DNA of 53,757 bases from Acidobacteriota bacterium (GTDB lineage: Bacteria; Acidobacteriota; Thermoanaerobaculia; Thermoanaerobaculales; Sulfomarinibacteraceae): contig WGCW01000152.1 in NCBI GenBank assembly GCA_015493585.1, positions 1-53,757 of the forward strand, read 5' to 3'. Positions 1 to 7,600 of this stretch are shown one piece after another. The position numbers and the translations under genes are program-made. Below the pieces are notes generated by a model. It ran no database searches. It was given only the letters and a program-made list of their open reading frames with translations, and was not told the DNA's origin. Numbering within the stretch: position 1 is the first letter of the stretch; each line of letters opens with the position of its first letter.

Positions 1-2
1 CT

Positions 3-572
3 CCGGAGGAGATCCACGTCGATTATGTGCTCGTGACGCACGGCCACGGTGACCACCTTGGGGACGCCGTCCCGATCGCCAAGGCAAACGGGGCCACGAT
101 CGTTGCGCCATTCGAGCTCGCCAACTACTGCGCCGCTCAGGGAGCGGACGTTCACCCGATGCATATCGGAGGCGCTCACCAGTTCCCGTTCGGACGGGTC
201 AAACTGACGATCGCCCATCATGGTTCCGCCGCGCCGGATGGGACCTACACCGGGAATCCGTGCGGGTTCCTCGTGACGATGGACGGAAAGACGCTCTACC
301 ACCCGGGTGATACCGGGCTCTTCTACGATATGAAGCTGATCGGTGAGATGACGCCGATCGACGTTGCGGTTCTCCCGATCGGCGACAACTTCACCATGGG
401 GATCGATGACGCGCTCAAGGCCGCCGGGCTCCTGCAGCCGAGAATGGTCATCCCGATCCATTACAAGACGTTCGACGTGATCAATGTCGATCCCGATGCG
501 TTCGCTACAAAGGCGCGGGCAAACGGCTTCGACACGCGCGTTTTGGCCTACGGAGAGAGCCTGGACTTCTGA
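3..572 (+). CDS. UPF0173-type metal-dependent hydrolase (MBL fold), 5' partial
   Basis: The gene runs off the left edge; the reading frame is open from base 3. The product has the metallo-beta-lactamase signature THGHGDH near its visible N-terminus (HxHxDH), a second metal His in AHHGS, the bridging Asp in HPGDTG and a late His in IPIHYKTFD. This order and the short length match the YtkL/UPF0173 family of MBL-fold hydrolases, whose physiological substrate is mostly unknown. Probably about 40-50 N-terminal residues are missing. The TGA stop lies inside the first bases of a 151-bp repeated element (568-718), so the C-terminus may have been set by that insertion. The family assignment is solid; the exact reaction cannot be stated. 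Confidence 0.88.
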   Translation, partial: PEEIHVDYVLVTHGHGDHLGDAVPIAKANGATIVAPFELANYCAAQGADVHPMHIGGAHQFPFGRVKLTIAHHGSAAPDGTYTGNPCGFLVTMDGKTLYHPGDTGLFYDMKLIGEMTPIDVAVLPIGDNFTMGIDDALKAAGLLQPRMVIPIHYKTFDVINVDPDAFATKARANGFDTRVLAYGESLDF

Positions 573-718
573 GCACCCACATGCCCCAGGGCGGCCACCG
601 GGACGCTGGACGAACAGGGATTCGGGTACTGTTTGTCCGGTTTATCGAAGTAGCGAGGTATCAGTATGTTACCCAACCCTCTTCCGGATGATCCAAGTGC
701 TGTTCGTTGAGAGGAGGC
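568..718 (+). repeat. 151-bp dispersed element, copy 1
   Basis: By eye this segment aligns along its whole length with the reverse complement of 29387-29538. Both copies begin TCTGAGCACCC, share a central ATTCGGGTAC block and GGTTT-TCGAAGT, and end with AAGTGCTGTTCGTTGAGAGG. The lengths are nearly equal (151 and 152). The segment contains no convincing ORF. It starts at the stop codon of the preceding hydrolase and runs directly into TCATTCTGAG-type repeats. It resembles a non-autonomous mobile or REP-like unit; no transposase gene is nearby. Confidence 0.7.
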
Positions 719-1264
719 TGGGTCCGTCGCCTTCGGCTCAGGATGACATGGTGAGGATTGAGCGGTTCAGGATGACATTGAGGGGGGCGTCATTCTGCGG
801 AGGCGAAATCCTTCGCAGCGTGCCTCCGGCACGCCGCTCAGGATGACAGGGGAGGGTGTCATTCTGAGGATGCGAAGGCTTTCCTTCCAGTGTCATTCTG
901 AGGAGGCAAAGGTTTTCCCCCAGTGTCATTCTGAGGAGGCGTAGCCGACGAAGAATCTGGGCGGGGGGGAACGACCGCGAGGAAAACGCAACCGCAGAGG
1001 TCGCAGCGCTTCGCAGAGGAAGGATCAGATGGATTCAACACTGTCCATCAGCAGCCCCCCTCCCAGATCCTTCGCCTTCGGCTCAGGATGACATGGAGAG
1101 AATGGAGCAGCTCGGGATGACATGGTGAGGATGGAGCGGCTCAGGATGACATTGAGCGGGGCGTTCCGTGCGTGAAGTCTTGCGGTCCGCCCATCCAGAT
1201 ACTTCGCGGCGCGCCTTTGGCGCACCACTCAGGATGACAGGAAGGGGCGTCATTCTGAGCGGAG
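719..1264. repeat. Cluster of dispersed 'TCATTCTGAG / CTCAGGATGACA' repeats
   Basis: This gene-free stretch is built of short units in both orientations: CTCAGGATGACA (about 736, 840, 1081, 1140, 1231) and the mirror form GTCATTCTGAG (about 858, 891, 924, 1248). They are joined by the linker types CCTTCGCCTTCGG, GGCGCGCCTTTGGCGC and GCCGACGAAGAATCTGGG. The same units recur at 15205-15345 and 29263-29560. A second motif, around GCAGAGG/CGCAGAGGA at 990-1030, also has relatives in the other two regions. Spacing is irregular and nearby small ORFs only read through the repeats. Similar palindromic dispersed units are known from several phyla, but their function is not established. Confidence 0.75.
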
Positions 1265-1726
1265 TTACGACTGCAACGCTGCCGCCTGGGAGGGGCCGGT
1301 TCGAGAGGGTTGGGAGAGCTGATCGAGGATGCTCTGGCTCAGGATTTCCCGGTAGCCACGCCCGTCTGCGGACAGGTCCGGATGGCCTTCGACGGTGATC
1401 CAGGCGTGGCAGAGCCGGATGTCCCCGTCGAACCCGAGACCAAGGTGGAACTCCGGCTCGAGGCCGCACCGTGACAGGAGGTCGAGGAGCAACAGCGAGC
1501 GTTTGAGGCATCGTCCCATCCGGTGAGGAGGCAGGAAGCGCAAGGCCCGGTCGACGATCGCCACAATCAGGTGCGGGTCACGCAGCACTTCAGGGAGCCG
1601 TGTCACAGAAGATAGCCGCGCGGGCAGCTCGTCGAGGCTGTACCTCCGGAAACCGGCGCTCACCCGGGCGGCAGCAAGGCCGATCCATGGCAGGAGCAAG
1701 ACCGCCCGGGGAGGAATACCTCTCAT
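1265..1726 (-). CDS. McjB/lasso-B2-type transglutaminase-fold peptidase
   Basis: A 153-residue protein with the hallmark of the Transglut_core3 / lasso peptide B2 family: GRCLKRSLLL, then LGLGFDG and CHAWITVEGHPDL. This gives the expected catalytic set Cys73, His107 and Asp117. In lasso-peptide systems this domain removes the leader peptide from an RRE-bound precursor; here the same leader-protease role is inferred. The start is the ATG after AAGGA (9-nt spacing), with an in-frame TGA upstream. It is the last gene of a block with a radical SAM enzyme, an HPr-kinase-like protein and a PqqD-like protein. No asparagine-synthetase-like lasso cyclase is present, so the product is not expected to be a classical lasso peptide. 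Confidence 0.82.
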   Translation of the reverse strand: MRGIPPRAVLLLPWIGLAAARVSAGFRRYSLDELPARLSSVTRLPEVLRDPHLIVAIVDRALRFLPPHRMGRCLKRSLLLLDLLSRCGLEPEFHLGLGFDGDIRLCHAWITVEGHPDLSADGRGYREILSQSILDQLSQPSRTGPSQAAALQS

Positions 1727-1862
1727 GAATGCTTTCCTTGAAGACGTTCGGCCGGATCCGCAAGGGAGCAGGCCTGCTCCGCTGGGTCAAGGAGATCCCC
1801 ATCCTTGACCGGTGTCGCGGCGAACACCCACGGAAGAACGAAAAGGGCGTGGGAGAACCGCA

Positions 1863-2888
1863 TTAGGCGCCTCTCAGGTGCCGGCGCTCGATGGCTTCAG
1901 CGAAGTCACACGCGCTCTTCGACGGCCCAAGGAGGTCGCCGTCCTCCACCAAGGCTACGGCGTGGCAACGTCCACAGTAGTCCAGCTTCGTGCATGTCGA
2001 GCATTTCTTGAGGCTTTGCGGTGTTATTGATCGCAGCCTTTGAAACCACGGCGAACCTTCCCAGATTTCCCTGAAGCTTTGCTCGTTGAGGTTGCCAGCG
2101 GCACCGGGGAGAATGGTGCATCCCCGTACCTCGCCGGAGGCCGAAATGGCGGCGTAGCGGACCCCGGCAGCGCAGAGCGGCTCATCCGGATCGATCCTTC
2201 CGGCCTCATTTTCCGGGAGCAAGCAGGTAGACCTCCCAATTTCGTGGAGTGCCACCGCCTCATCGGCGGGCAAGCGAAGCTGAAGCGGTTCTCGATTGCC
2301 GTCCTTTTTTGCAAAGATGGAGGTGTAGACCTTGGCTTCGACCCCCAGCCGGTGGGCCAGCTCGGGCACCGACCGGGCCGCGTCCCGATTGAGGGTCGTG
2401 ACCGGAACGGTCAGCTCAACAGATACGTTCCGGCGGGCGAGACGCTCCACGGCGGCAAGCACCCGCTCGAAGGAGCCGTTGACTCCGGTCACCCGGTCGA
2501 AGGTTGCGGGGTCGGCGCTATGGAAGCTGATCTCCACGTGGAGGGAGAGCGCAGCCATGATGTCGGCCTCCGCTTCGCCGATGAGGGCGCCGTTGGTCAG
2601 AAGCATCACCTGAAATCCCAGCTCGCGGGCGCGGCGGGCGATCTCAGCCCAGTCGTTTCGCAGCAAGGGCTCGCCTCCGGTCAACGCCAGGAAGAGCGTT
2701 CCCATCCCGGCTAGCTCATCAAGGAGAGCGAAGATGCGTTCGGTAGACAGCCCGTCGCGCGCTTCAAAGTCAGGGATGTAGCAGTGGGCGCAGCGGAAGT
2801 TGCAATGATTTGTGAGCTCGATGGCGACATCCAGTGGGATGTGCTCCCGGGCCGCTCGCCGAACCAGGTTGACGAAGGGCGAGGTCAT
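1863..2888 (-). CDS. Radical SAM/SPASM peptide-modifying enzyme
   Basis: 341 residues. The radical SAM cluster motif CxxxCxxC is present as Cys29, Cys33 and Cys36, followed by the SAM-binding GGEP near residue 71. The C-terminal third holds a SPASM-like auxiliary-cluster set: Cys239, Cys257, Cys296, Cys299, Cys305, Cys308 and Cys327. Enzymes of this layout (PqqE, AnSME, sactipeptide and ranthipeptide maturases) act on peptides or proteins and usually need an RRE/PqqD partner, which is encoded two genes upstream. The start ATG overlaps the TGA of the HPr-kinase-like gene (ATGA), implying coupled translation. Function as a RiPP maturase is inferred from domain and context; the bond formed cannot be told. 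Confidence 0.88.
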   Translation of the reverse strand: MTSPFVNLVRRAAREHIPLDVAIELTNHCNFRCAHCYIPDFEARDGLSTERIFALLDELAGMGTLFLALTGGEPLLRNDWAEIARRARELGFQVMLLTNGALIGEAEADIMAALSLHVEISFHSADPATFDRVTGVNGSFERVLAAVERLARRNVSVELTVPVTTLNRDAARSVPELAHRLGVEAKVYTSIFAKKDGNREPLQLRLPADEAVALHEIGRSTCLLPENEAGRIDPDEPLCAAGVRYAAISASGEVRGCTILPGAAGNLNEQSFREIWEGSPWFQRLRSITPQSLKKCSTCTKLDYCGRCHAVALVEDGDLLGPSKSACDFAEAIERRHLRGA

Positions 2889-3646
2889 TGAGTGGGCTCC
2901 GTGATGACATCCCAGACGCCGGGGTCCTTTCGGAAGCCGAGGCGGTAGACCGGGACTTCTTGGACCAGCCGCGTCAGGGTCGTAAAGGCGGCCATCATAG
3001 CATTCGCATTCTCGGTAGGCCAGCAGATGTGGCGGCGCAACTCCCGGACGGCCTCACCAGGGGCGATGCGAGTGCGCCGGTGGGAGGTGGCGTGCTCGAG
3101 GATGAAGACGCTGGCCAGAGGAGCCGATCCGGGCCGGGCGACCCAGTAGGGGAGGGAAACCCCTTCGAAACCACCGTCTGTGGGCCGGATTGCGGCCAGC
3201 TCGTCGCACAGGGCATGTTCGGGGAGCATGGCGGCCAGGGTACTCTTGCCGGCGCCCGATTGGCCGCAGCAGAGGTAGGCCCTTGATCCATCGCGCAGCA
3301 GGGTTCCGTGCACGACCAGGGAGGGTTCCAGAAGAGCCGGTAAGACCTCGATCAGCACCGTATCGAGAAATCGAGGGTGGCACGCTCCCTTGAGGGTAAT
3401 GCGTTGTTGTGATGGAGAGGTGGAAAAGGCCGCTTCCCCGGCATCAGGCCGATGAGTGACAAGAATTGAGGCCTCTTCTTCCGAGAGGAAGGCAGAGAAC
3501 CGGTTCTTATTCCATGCCAGCCAGTCTGTGTCGGGCGATGCCACTTCGAGGATCAACCCGGAGATGTTGACTTTGAAGCCTCGTGGGGAGGCTGGAGAGG
3601 TCGAGCTTGTACGTGCCGCCGAGCTCTGGAGCGCTGGAGCCATCAC
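2885..3646 (-). CDS. HPr-kinase-like P-loop protein of the RiPP block
   Basis: About 253 residues with a Walker A motif GQSGAGKS at 128-135, a preceding HG pair at 113-114 and an acidic CDELAAI segment near 147, the arrangement of the HPr kinase/phosphorylase C-terminal fold. It is clearly distinct from the true HprK encoded at 44527-45534. Relatives occur next to PqqD-like and B2 proteins in lasso-peptide clusters, where one characterised member phosphorylates a C-terminal Ser of the precursor. The gene begins GTG then ATG and overlaps the upstream PqqD-like gene by 4 nt; downstream it overlaps the radical SAM gene by 4 nt. A role as kinase of the peptide tail of the upstream protein is a reasonable guess, not shown by the sequence. 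Confidence 0.78.
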   Translation of the reverse strand: MMAPALQSSAARTSSTSPASPRGFKVNISGLILEVASPDTDWLAWNKNRFSAFLSEEEASILVTHRPDAGEAAFSTSPSQQRITLKGACHPRFLDTVLIEVLPALLEPSLVVHGTLLRDGSRAYLCCGQSGAGKSTLAAMLPEHALCDELAAIRPTDGGFEGVSLPYWVARPGSAPLASVFILEHATSHRRTRIAPGEAVRELRRHICWPTENANAMMAAFTTLTRLVQEVPVYRLGFRKDPGVWDVITEPTQ

Positions 3647-4056
3647 TGCTCGGGGTTCGTGCTGCAGATCGTGCTAACGCCGGGATACTTGGCGCACGAT
3701 GCCCCGGCGAAACGCCGAATCTCCTCGCGCCATGTGATACGCGGATCGGCGGGGCCGACAGGCTCTTCAACGTCTTGTTGAAACTCGGCATCAGTCACAA
3801 TGAGCCCCTCGCGTGCCAGGCCGGCAAGGAAAGATTCAAGAGACCGGCGCATAATGTCCTCAGTGCCAGCTTCTCTAGGAAGGAGGCGCACGAGATTCTC
3901 GAACGTGGTTGAGTCACCAATCGCTTCCCAGATCCGTCCTCCGGGCTTGTTCAGGCCGTACATCATCTTGTTGGCGAGGTGAATGACGATCGTTTCTCCC
4001 CCAACCGTTCGCCACGCGAGCCCAGATGCCCTTGTGATCTGCATCTCCATCCTCAT
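3643..4056 (-). CDS. PqqD-like RRE protein with Cys-containing C-terminal tail (candidate fused precursor)
   Basis: 137 residues. Residues about 5-90 look like a PqqD/RiPP-recognition domain: GETIVIHLANKMMYGLNKPGGRIWEA followed by helices and GLIVTDAEF. The family is usually about 90 residues, so residues 91-137 are an extra tail. The tail holds WREEIRRFAGASC, then Cys121 and Cys131 nine residues apart, and ends ICSTNPEQ with several Ser/Thr. It is the only short Cys-bearing peptide encoded in the block. The tail is truly in frame, because its TGA overlaps the next gene's start. AGGAGGG lies just upstream; Met1 is very close to it, so Met3 (4050) may be the real start. The RRE assignment is good; the precursor idea is inference. 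Confidence 0.75.
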   Translation of the reverse strand: MRMEMQITRASGLAWRTVGGETIVIHLANKMMYGLNKPGGRIWEAIGDSTTFENLVRLLPREAGTEDIMRRSLESFLAGLAREGLIVTDAEFQQDVEEPVGPADPRITWREEIRRFAGASCAKYPGVSTICSTNPEQ

Positions 4057-4115
4057 TTCCCTCCTCGACCGTGCTAGCTTATCTGATCGCTCGATTCAGC
4101 TTCTCCTACCGGACG

Positions 4116-4664
4116 TTACTGCTCGATGAAGAAATATACCGCTTGCGGGCATGGTTTGCTCGCCCCGTCCAGAACGATTTGGACTTTCCATTTGCCGTAC
4201 AGCGAGTTGGTAACGATCGTGGTTCCAGCGACTGGGAACTGGATATCCACGCTGTCGTACGTTCCGTGATTGTACGTCACGGAATGCGGGGCTTTGATCC
4301 GGACGGGGTAGGGGTACCCTGTCAGCCGCCGGCTGCCCATCGGCGTGTGCCCCTTCTGGGGTGCGACGGGGACGTCGAGTTGCTGGTACAGGAACCCGTG
4401 TGGGGTGTAGATCTTCAGCGTCACGACATGGTCCTTGTCCAACTTGCCGTGAAAGAGCACGTGAAACACGAGGTCGGTCGTTTTGGTGGCCGAAAACCGG
4501 TTCCGGCTGAGCTGGTTTGGCGTCTCGACGGCACTGACGACAACCTGGGGACAGGTCGAAACCGGAGGCCCAAGGTAGCCGTGTGTCTGGGCAGAGACTG
4601 GAACGCTGGAAAGGGCGATGCCACCAGCGAGAACGAGCACAAAGCCAATCGAACGATATTTCAT
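4116..4664 (-). CDS. Small secreted protein of unknown function
   Basis: 182 residues with a clear Sec signal peptide: Lys/Arg start, hydrophobic LVLAGGIALSS core and a likely cleavage after VSA at about residue 25. The mature part is rich in beta-type sequence (VVTLKIYTPHG, TIVTNSLYGKWKVQIVLDG) with two Cys that could form a disulfide. I do not recognise the family; it may be an Ig-like or similar beta-sandwich domain. Only 9 nt separate it from the stop of the giant FN3 protein upstream, and 59 nt from the PqqD-like gene downstream, so it is probably co-transcribed with both. Its start is preceded by GGAGGCACC. Confidence 0.6.
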   Translation of the reverse strand: MKYRSIGFVLVLAGGIALSSVPVSAQTHGYLGPPVSTCPQVVVSAVETPNQLSRNRFSATKTTDLVFHVLFHGKLDKDHVVTLKIYTPHGFLYQQLDVPVAPQKGHTPMGSRRLTGYPYPVRIKAPHSVTYNHGTYDSVDIQFPVAGTTIVTNSLYGKWKVQIVLDGASKPCPQAVYFFIEQ

Positions 4665-4673
4665 GGTGCCTCC

Positions 4674-7600
4674 TTACTGAAGCGGGAGCTGGATTCCGTA
4701 GATCGCGCCAGATTCCGATCCAACGTAGGCGGTCTGATTGACGACGTCGTACGCCGGACAACCAATGGCCGCAGATCCGTCTCCAAGCGTCACCGAGGTC
4801 ACGATCGAGCCGGCCGCGGTATTGAGCTGATAGAGCTTACCGTCGCCCGATCCAACGTAGAGGTTTGTCGCACCGAGGACGAAGAGCGGACTGGATGGTG
4901 AGCTGATGCCGGTCTGCTGCCAGGCGAGGTTTGCCGATGTGCCGTTATCTGTCAGCGCCCAGACGTCATTCGTCGTGGAGAAGAAGAGCTTGCGCGGCGT
5001 GGAGGACGTGAACTCAGGCCAGATGTACCCCTTGACCGGGCCATCGTTGGTCGCGTAGGACCAGATCGTTTGGCCGTTGGAGGGATCGATCGCATACACG
5101 GTGCCGGAGTTGTTGCCCACATAGAGCCGGTCTCCATACAGGATTGGCGCTCCATCGATGTCACCCAGTGGAACCGACCAGGCCTTGCTCAAGCTGGTTC
5201 CATTAAAGCTCAGGCACCACAACGTATCAGATGACCCCGTCGAGCTTTCACGGCTGGCGAAGTAGATCCGGTTGCTTGCGTAATCCACGGTGGCGGCCGA
5301 CGAGATGATTCCGATGGCGTTCGAGCCACCGCCGTTATTGAAGCTTGTGATGGTGTGGCCATCCGACGGGTCGAGCATGTACATCGCGTTGTCCGCGTCG
5401 GCATCGCGTGAGCCGACGAAGAGGAGGTTATAGGCACCGCCGAAGTCCGTGAAGATGCCGGCCGGGGCGGCAAGCAGGATGTTGGCGAGCTGATCGCTCT
5501 GCCACAACGTCGAGCCGTTTTCGGCATTGGCCGCATAGACGTGACCATCCTCGGAGCCGAGGAAGACGACCAGGCTGGCGCCGGACACCACGCTGGTCGG
5601 GACGACCGGTGGCCGCGCATCAGCCGCACCGTTCATGGCCATCGGCTCCCAGGAGAAGTTGCCGGTCCGTGGCCAATCGCCCCCGGTTCCCGCGGGGTTC
5701 ATGGCGTGCAGCACACGGTCGTTGGAGACCGCCCATGTGGCGCCGGTTCCTGCCGCGCCTGGGTACACGCCATTCGGTGCCATCGAGGTCGCAGCAGAGC
5801 TGTACGCCCACTTGACCTTGCCAGACGTGTCGAACGGTGTCGCCGAGACGGTCTTGACCGGCGAGAGGTTACCCGCACCATCGTCGACGAATGCCGTGTA
5901 GTAGTACGTCGTCCCATTGGTCAGGCCGGTATCGGTGTAGGTATCGTAGGCCCCGGTTGTGCCGGTCTGATCAACGATCGGCGTGCACGACGACGCATCG
6001 GGATAGCCGGAGGTGTCGCGGCAGATCTTGGTCGAGCCGTAGACACCGCCCGACGGATTGACCCACTCAAGCTTGACCTGCCCCGACGTTGCGCGGGCGG
6101 TGAAGCTCTGCAAGGGTTCTGATGTCCCAGACGAGCAGGTGGAACCGACGTTTGTAACGGTGACGTCGTCGATGAGCCAGCCGACATAGTTGTTGTACTG
6201 AGAGTCGACCGAATCAAAGGTGAATCGGATGATCATATCGCTCGGCGAGGCGGGGGGTGAGAGGGCAATATCACCAGACGCTGTCCAGGCTTTCTCCGAG
6301 CTATCAGCGCAGTCCTCATACCACACCTGCGTCCACGATGATCCTCCGTCGTATGACACCTCGACCTTTGTAATGTCATATCCACCACCGGAATAGGACT
6401 CGACTTCGCGCCAGTACTCGAAGCTCAACGTGGATGACGATGTAACGCCGGATATTGTTGGAGATGTCAATGTACCGGTCGTTGTCGAACCGGTATCGTA
6501 ATCACAGCTCGAATCCTGACCGTAATACCACGAATGGGTTCCCGATGTGGCAGACGGGCTGACACAGCCTGTGTTGTTCACCTCGTGCCACAAGCCGGTT
6601 CCACTCCAGCCGGTCGAGCCGGACTCGAAATCTTCAGTCCAGGTGGTGTTTCCTGCCACGCCGCTCTTTTCGACAGTGTTGGTATCTTCGAAGCCGCCGT
6701 TACAGGCACCGCCATGGCCAACCGAAGAGTCTTCGGCCCGGACGATGTAGTAGTACGTCGTGCCGCCGGCAACCGTCGTGTCTTCGTAGTAGAGGTTGGT
6801 CACGCAGCTTGCCAGCAGGTTCGACGAATCGGGGGTGAAGCCGGACGTTGTCGACCGGTAGACGTTGTAGACGATCGATGAGCCATCCGAGCAATTCGAG
6901 GTCGCGGCGTTCCACTCGAGCCGGAGCCCACACGTGCTACCGGACATCGCAGTGACCGACTGGAGACCGTCGAACGTCGGCGGTGACCCGACGTTGTCGG
7001 CGGCCGAAGCCGTTGTACCACCGTCGGTGGAACAGCCGTAGCCATTTGCCGCCTGGATGCTGTAGCTGTATGTGGTTCCGTTCGTTCCCGTTGTGTCGAC
7101 GTACGATGTCGTGCCTTCGGAGACGTTGCTGGCGATCGCGCTGCCACCGCGCAAGACGGTGAAGCTGCGGCTTCCCGTGCCGCCATCGTTCCAGGAAGCT
7201 GGCGTGTTCCACGTCAGCACGACGCCGGTGTCGTCGCAGGCATCGCGGTCGGTCGCGCTCTGGATCCCGCCGAAGGCAAACGAATGATCCGCATCGGCCC
7301 CAGCGGTGCCCGCCGACCATGCGCTCGTGCTGCTGCAGTTGTCATTGACCGCCTGCACGGTGTAGGTATGTGAGGCGGTGTCGCCCGGCGTGTCGGTGTA
7401 GCTCGTTCCAGAGATGCCGGTCGCCACCGTCGTTCCATCGCGAGCGACGTTGTACGAGGTCGCGTTGGTTGCGGCGCCCCACGACACGCTGACACCGCTT
7501 GAGGCGCACGCCGAGATGTCACTGACACTCGGGGCACCTGGCGTGGCCGGGGTCGCGTCGGCATCCGATGCCGAGGTCGCCGCCGACCAGGCACCGGTGC

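Noticed and set aside
719-1264. CRISPR array in the repeat cluster
   Set aside because: Units are irregular in spacing, occur in both orientations, have no uniform spacers and no cas genes are present.
1590-1802. 70-residue minus-strand ORF as a RiPP precursor
   Set aside because: It mostly overlaps the B2-type gene in another frame and lacks a leader-like region or good RBS.
1265-4056. Classical lasso-peptide cluster
   Set aside because: B2-like and RRE-like genes are there, but no asparagine-synthetase-type cyclase or lasso precursor was found.
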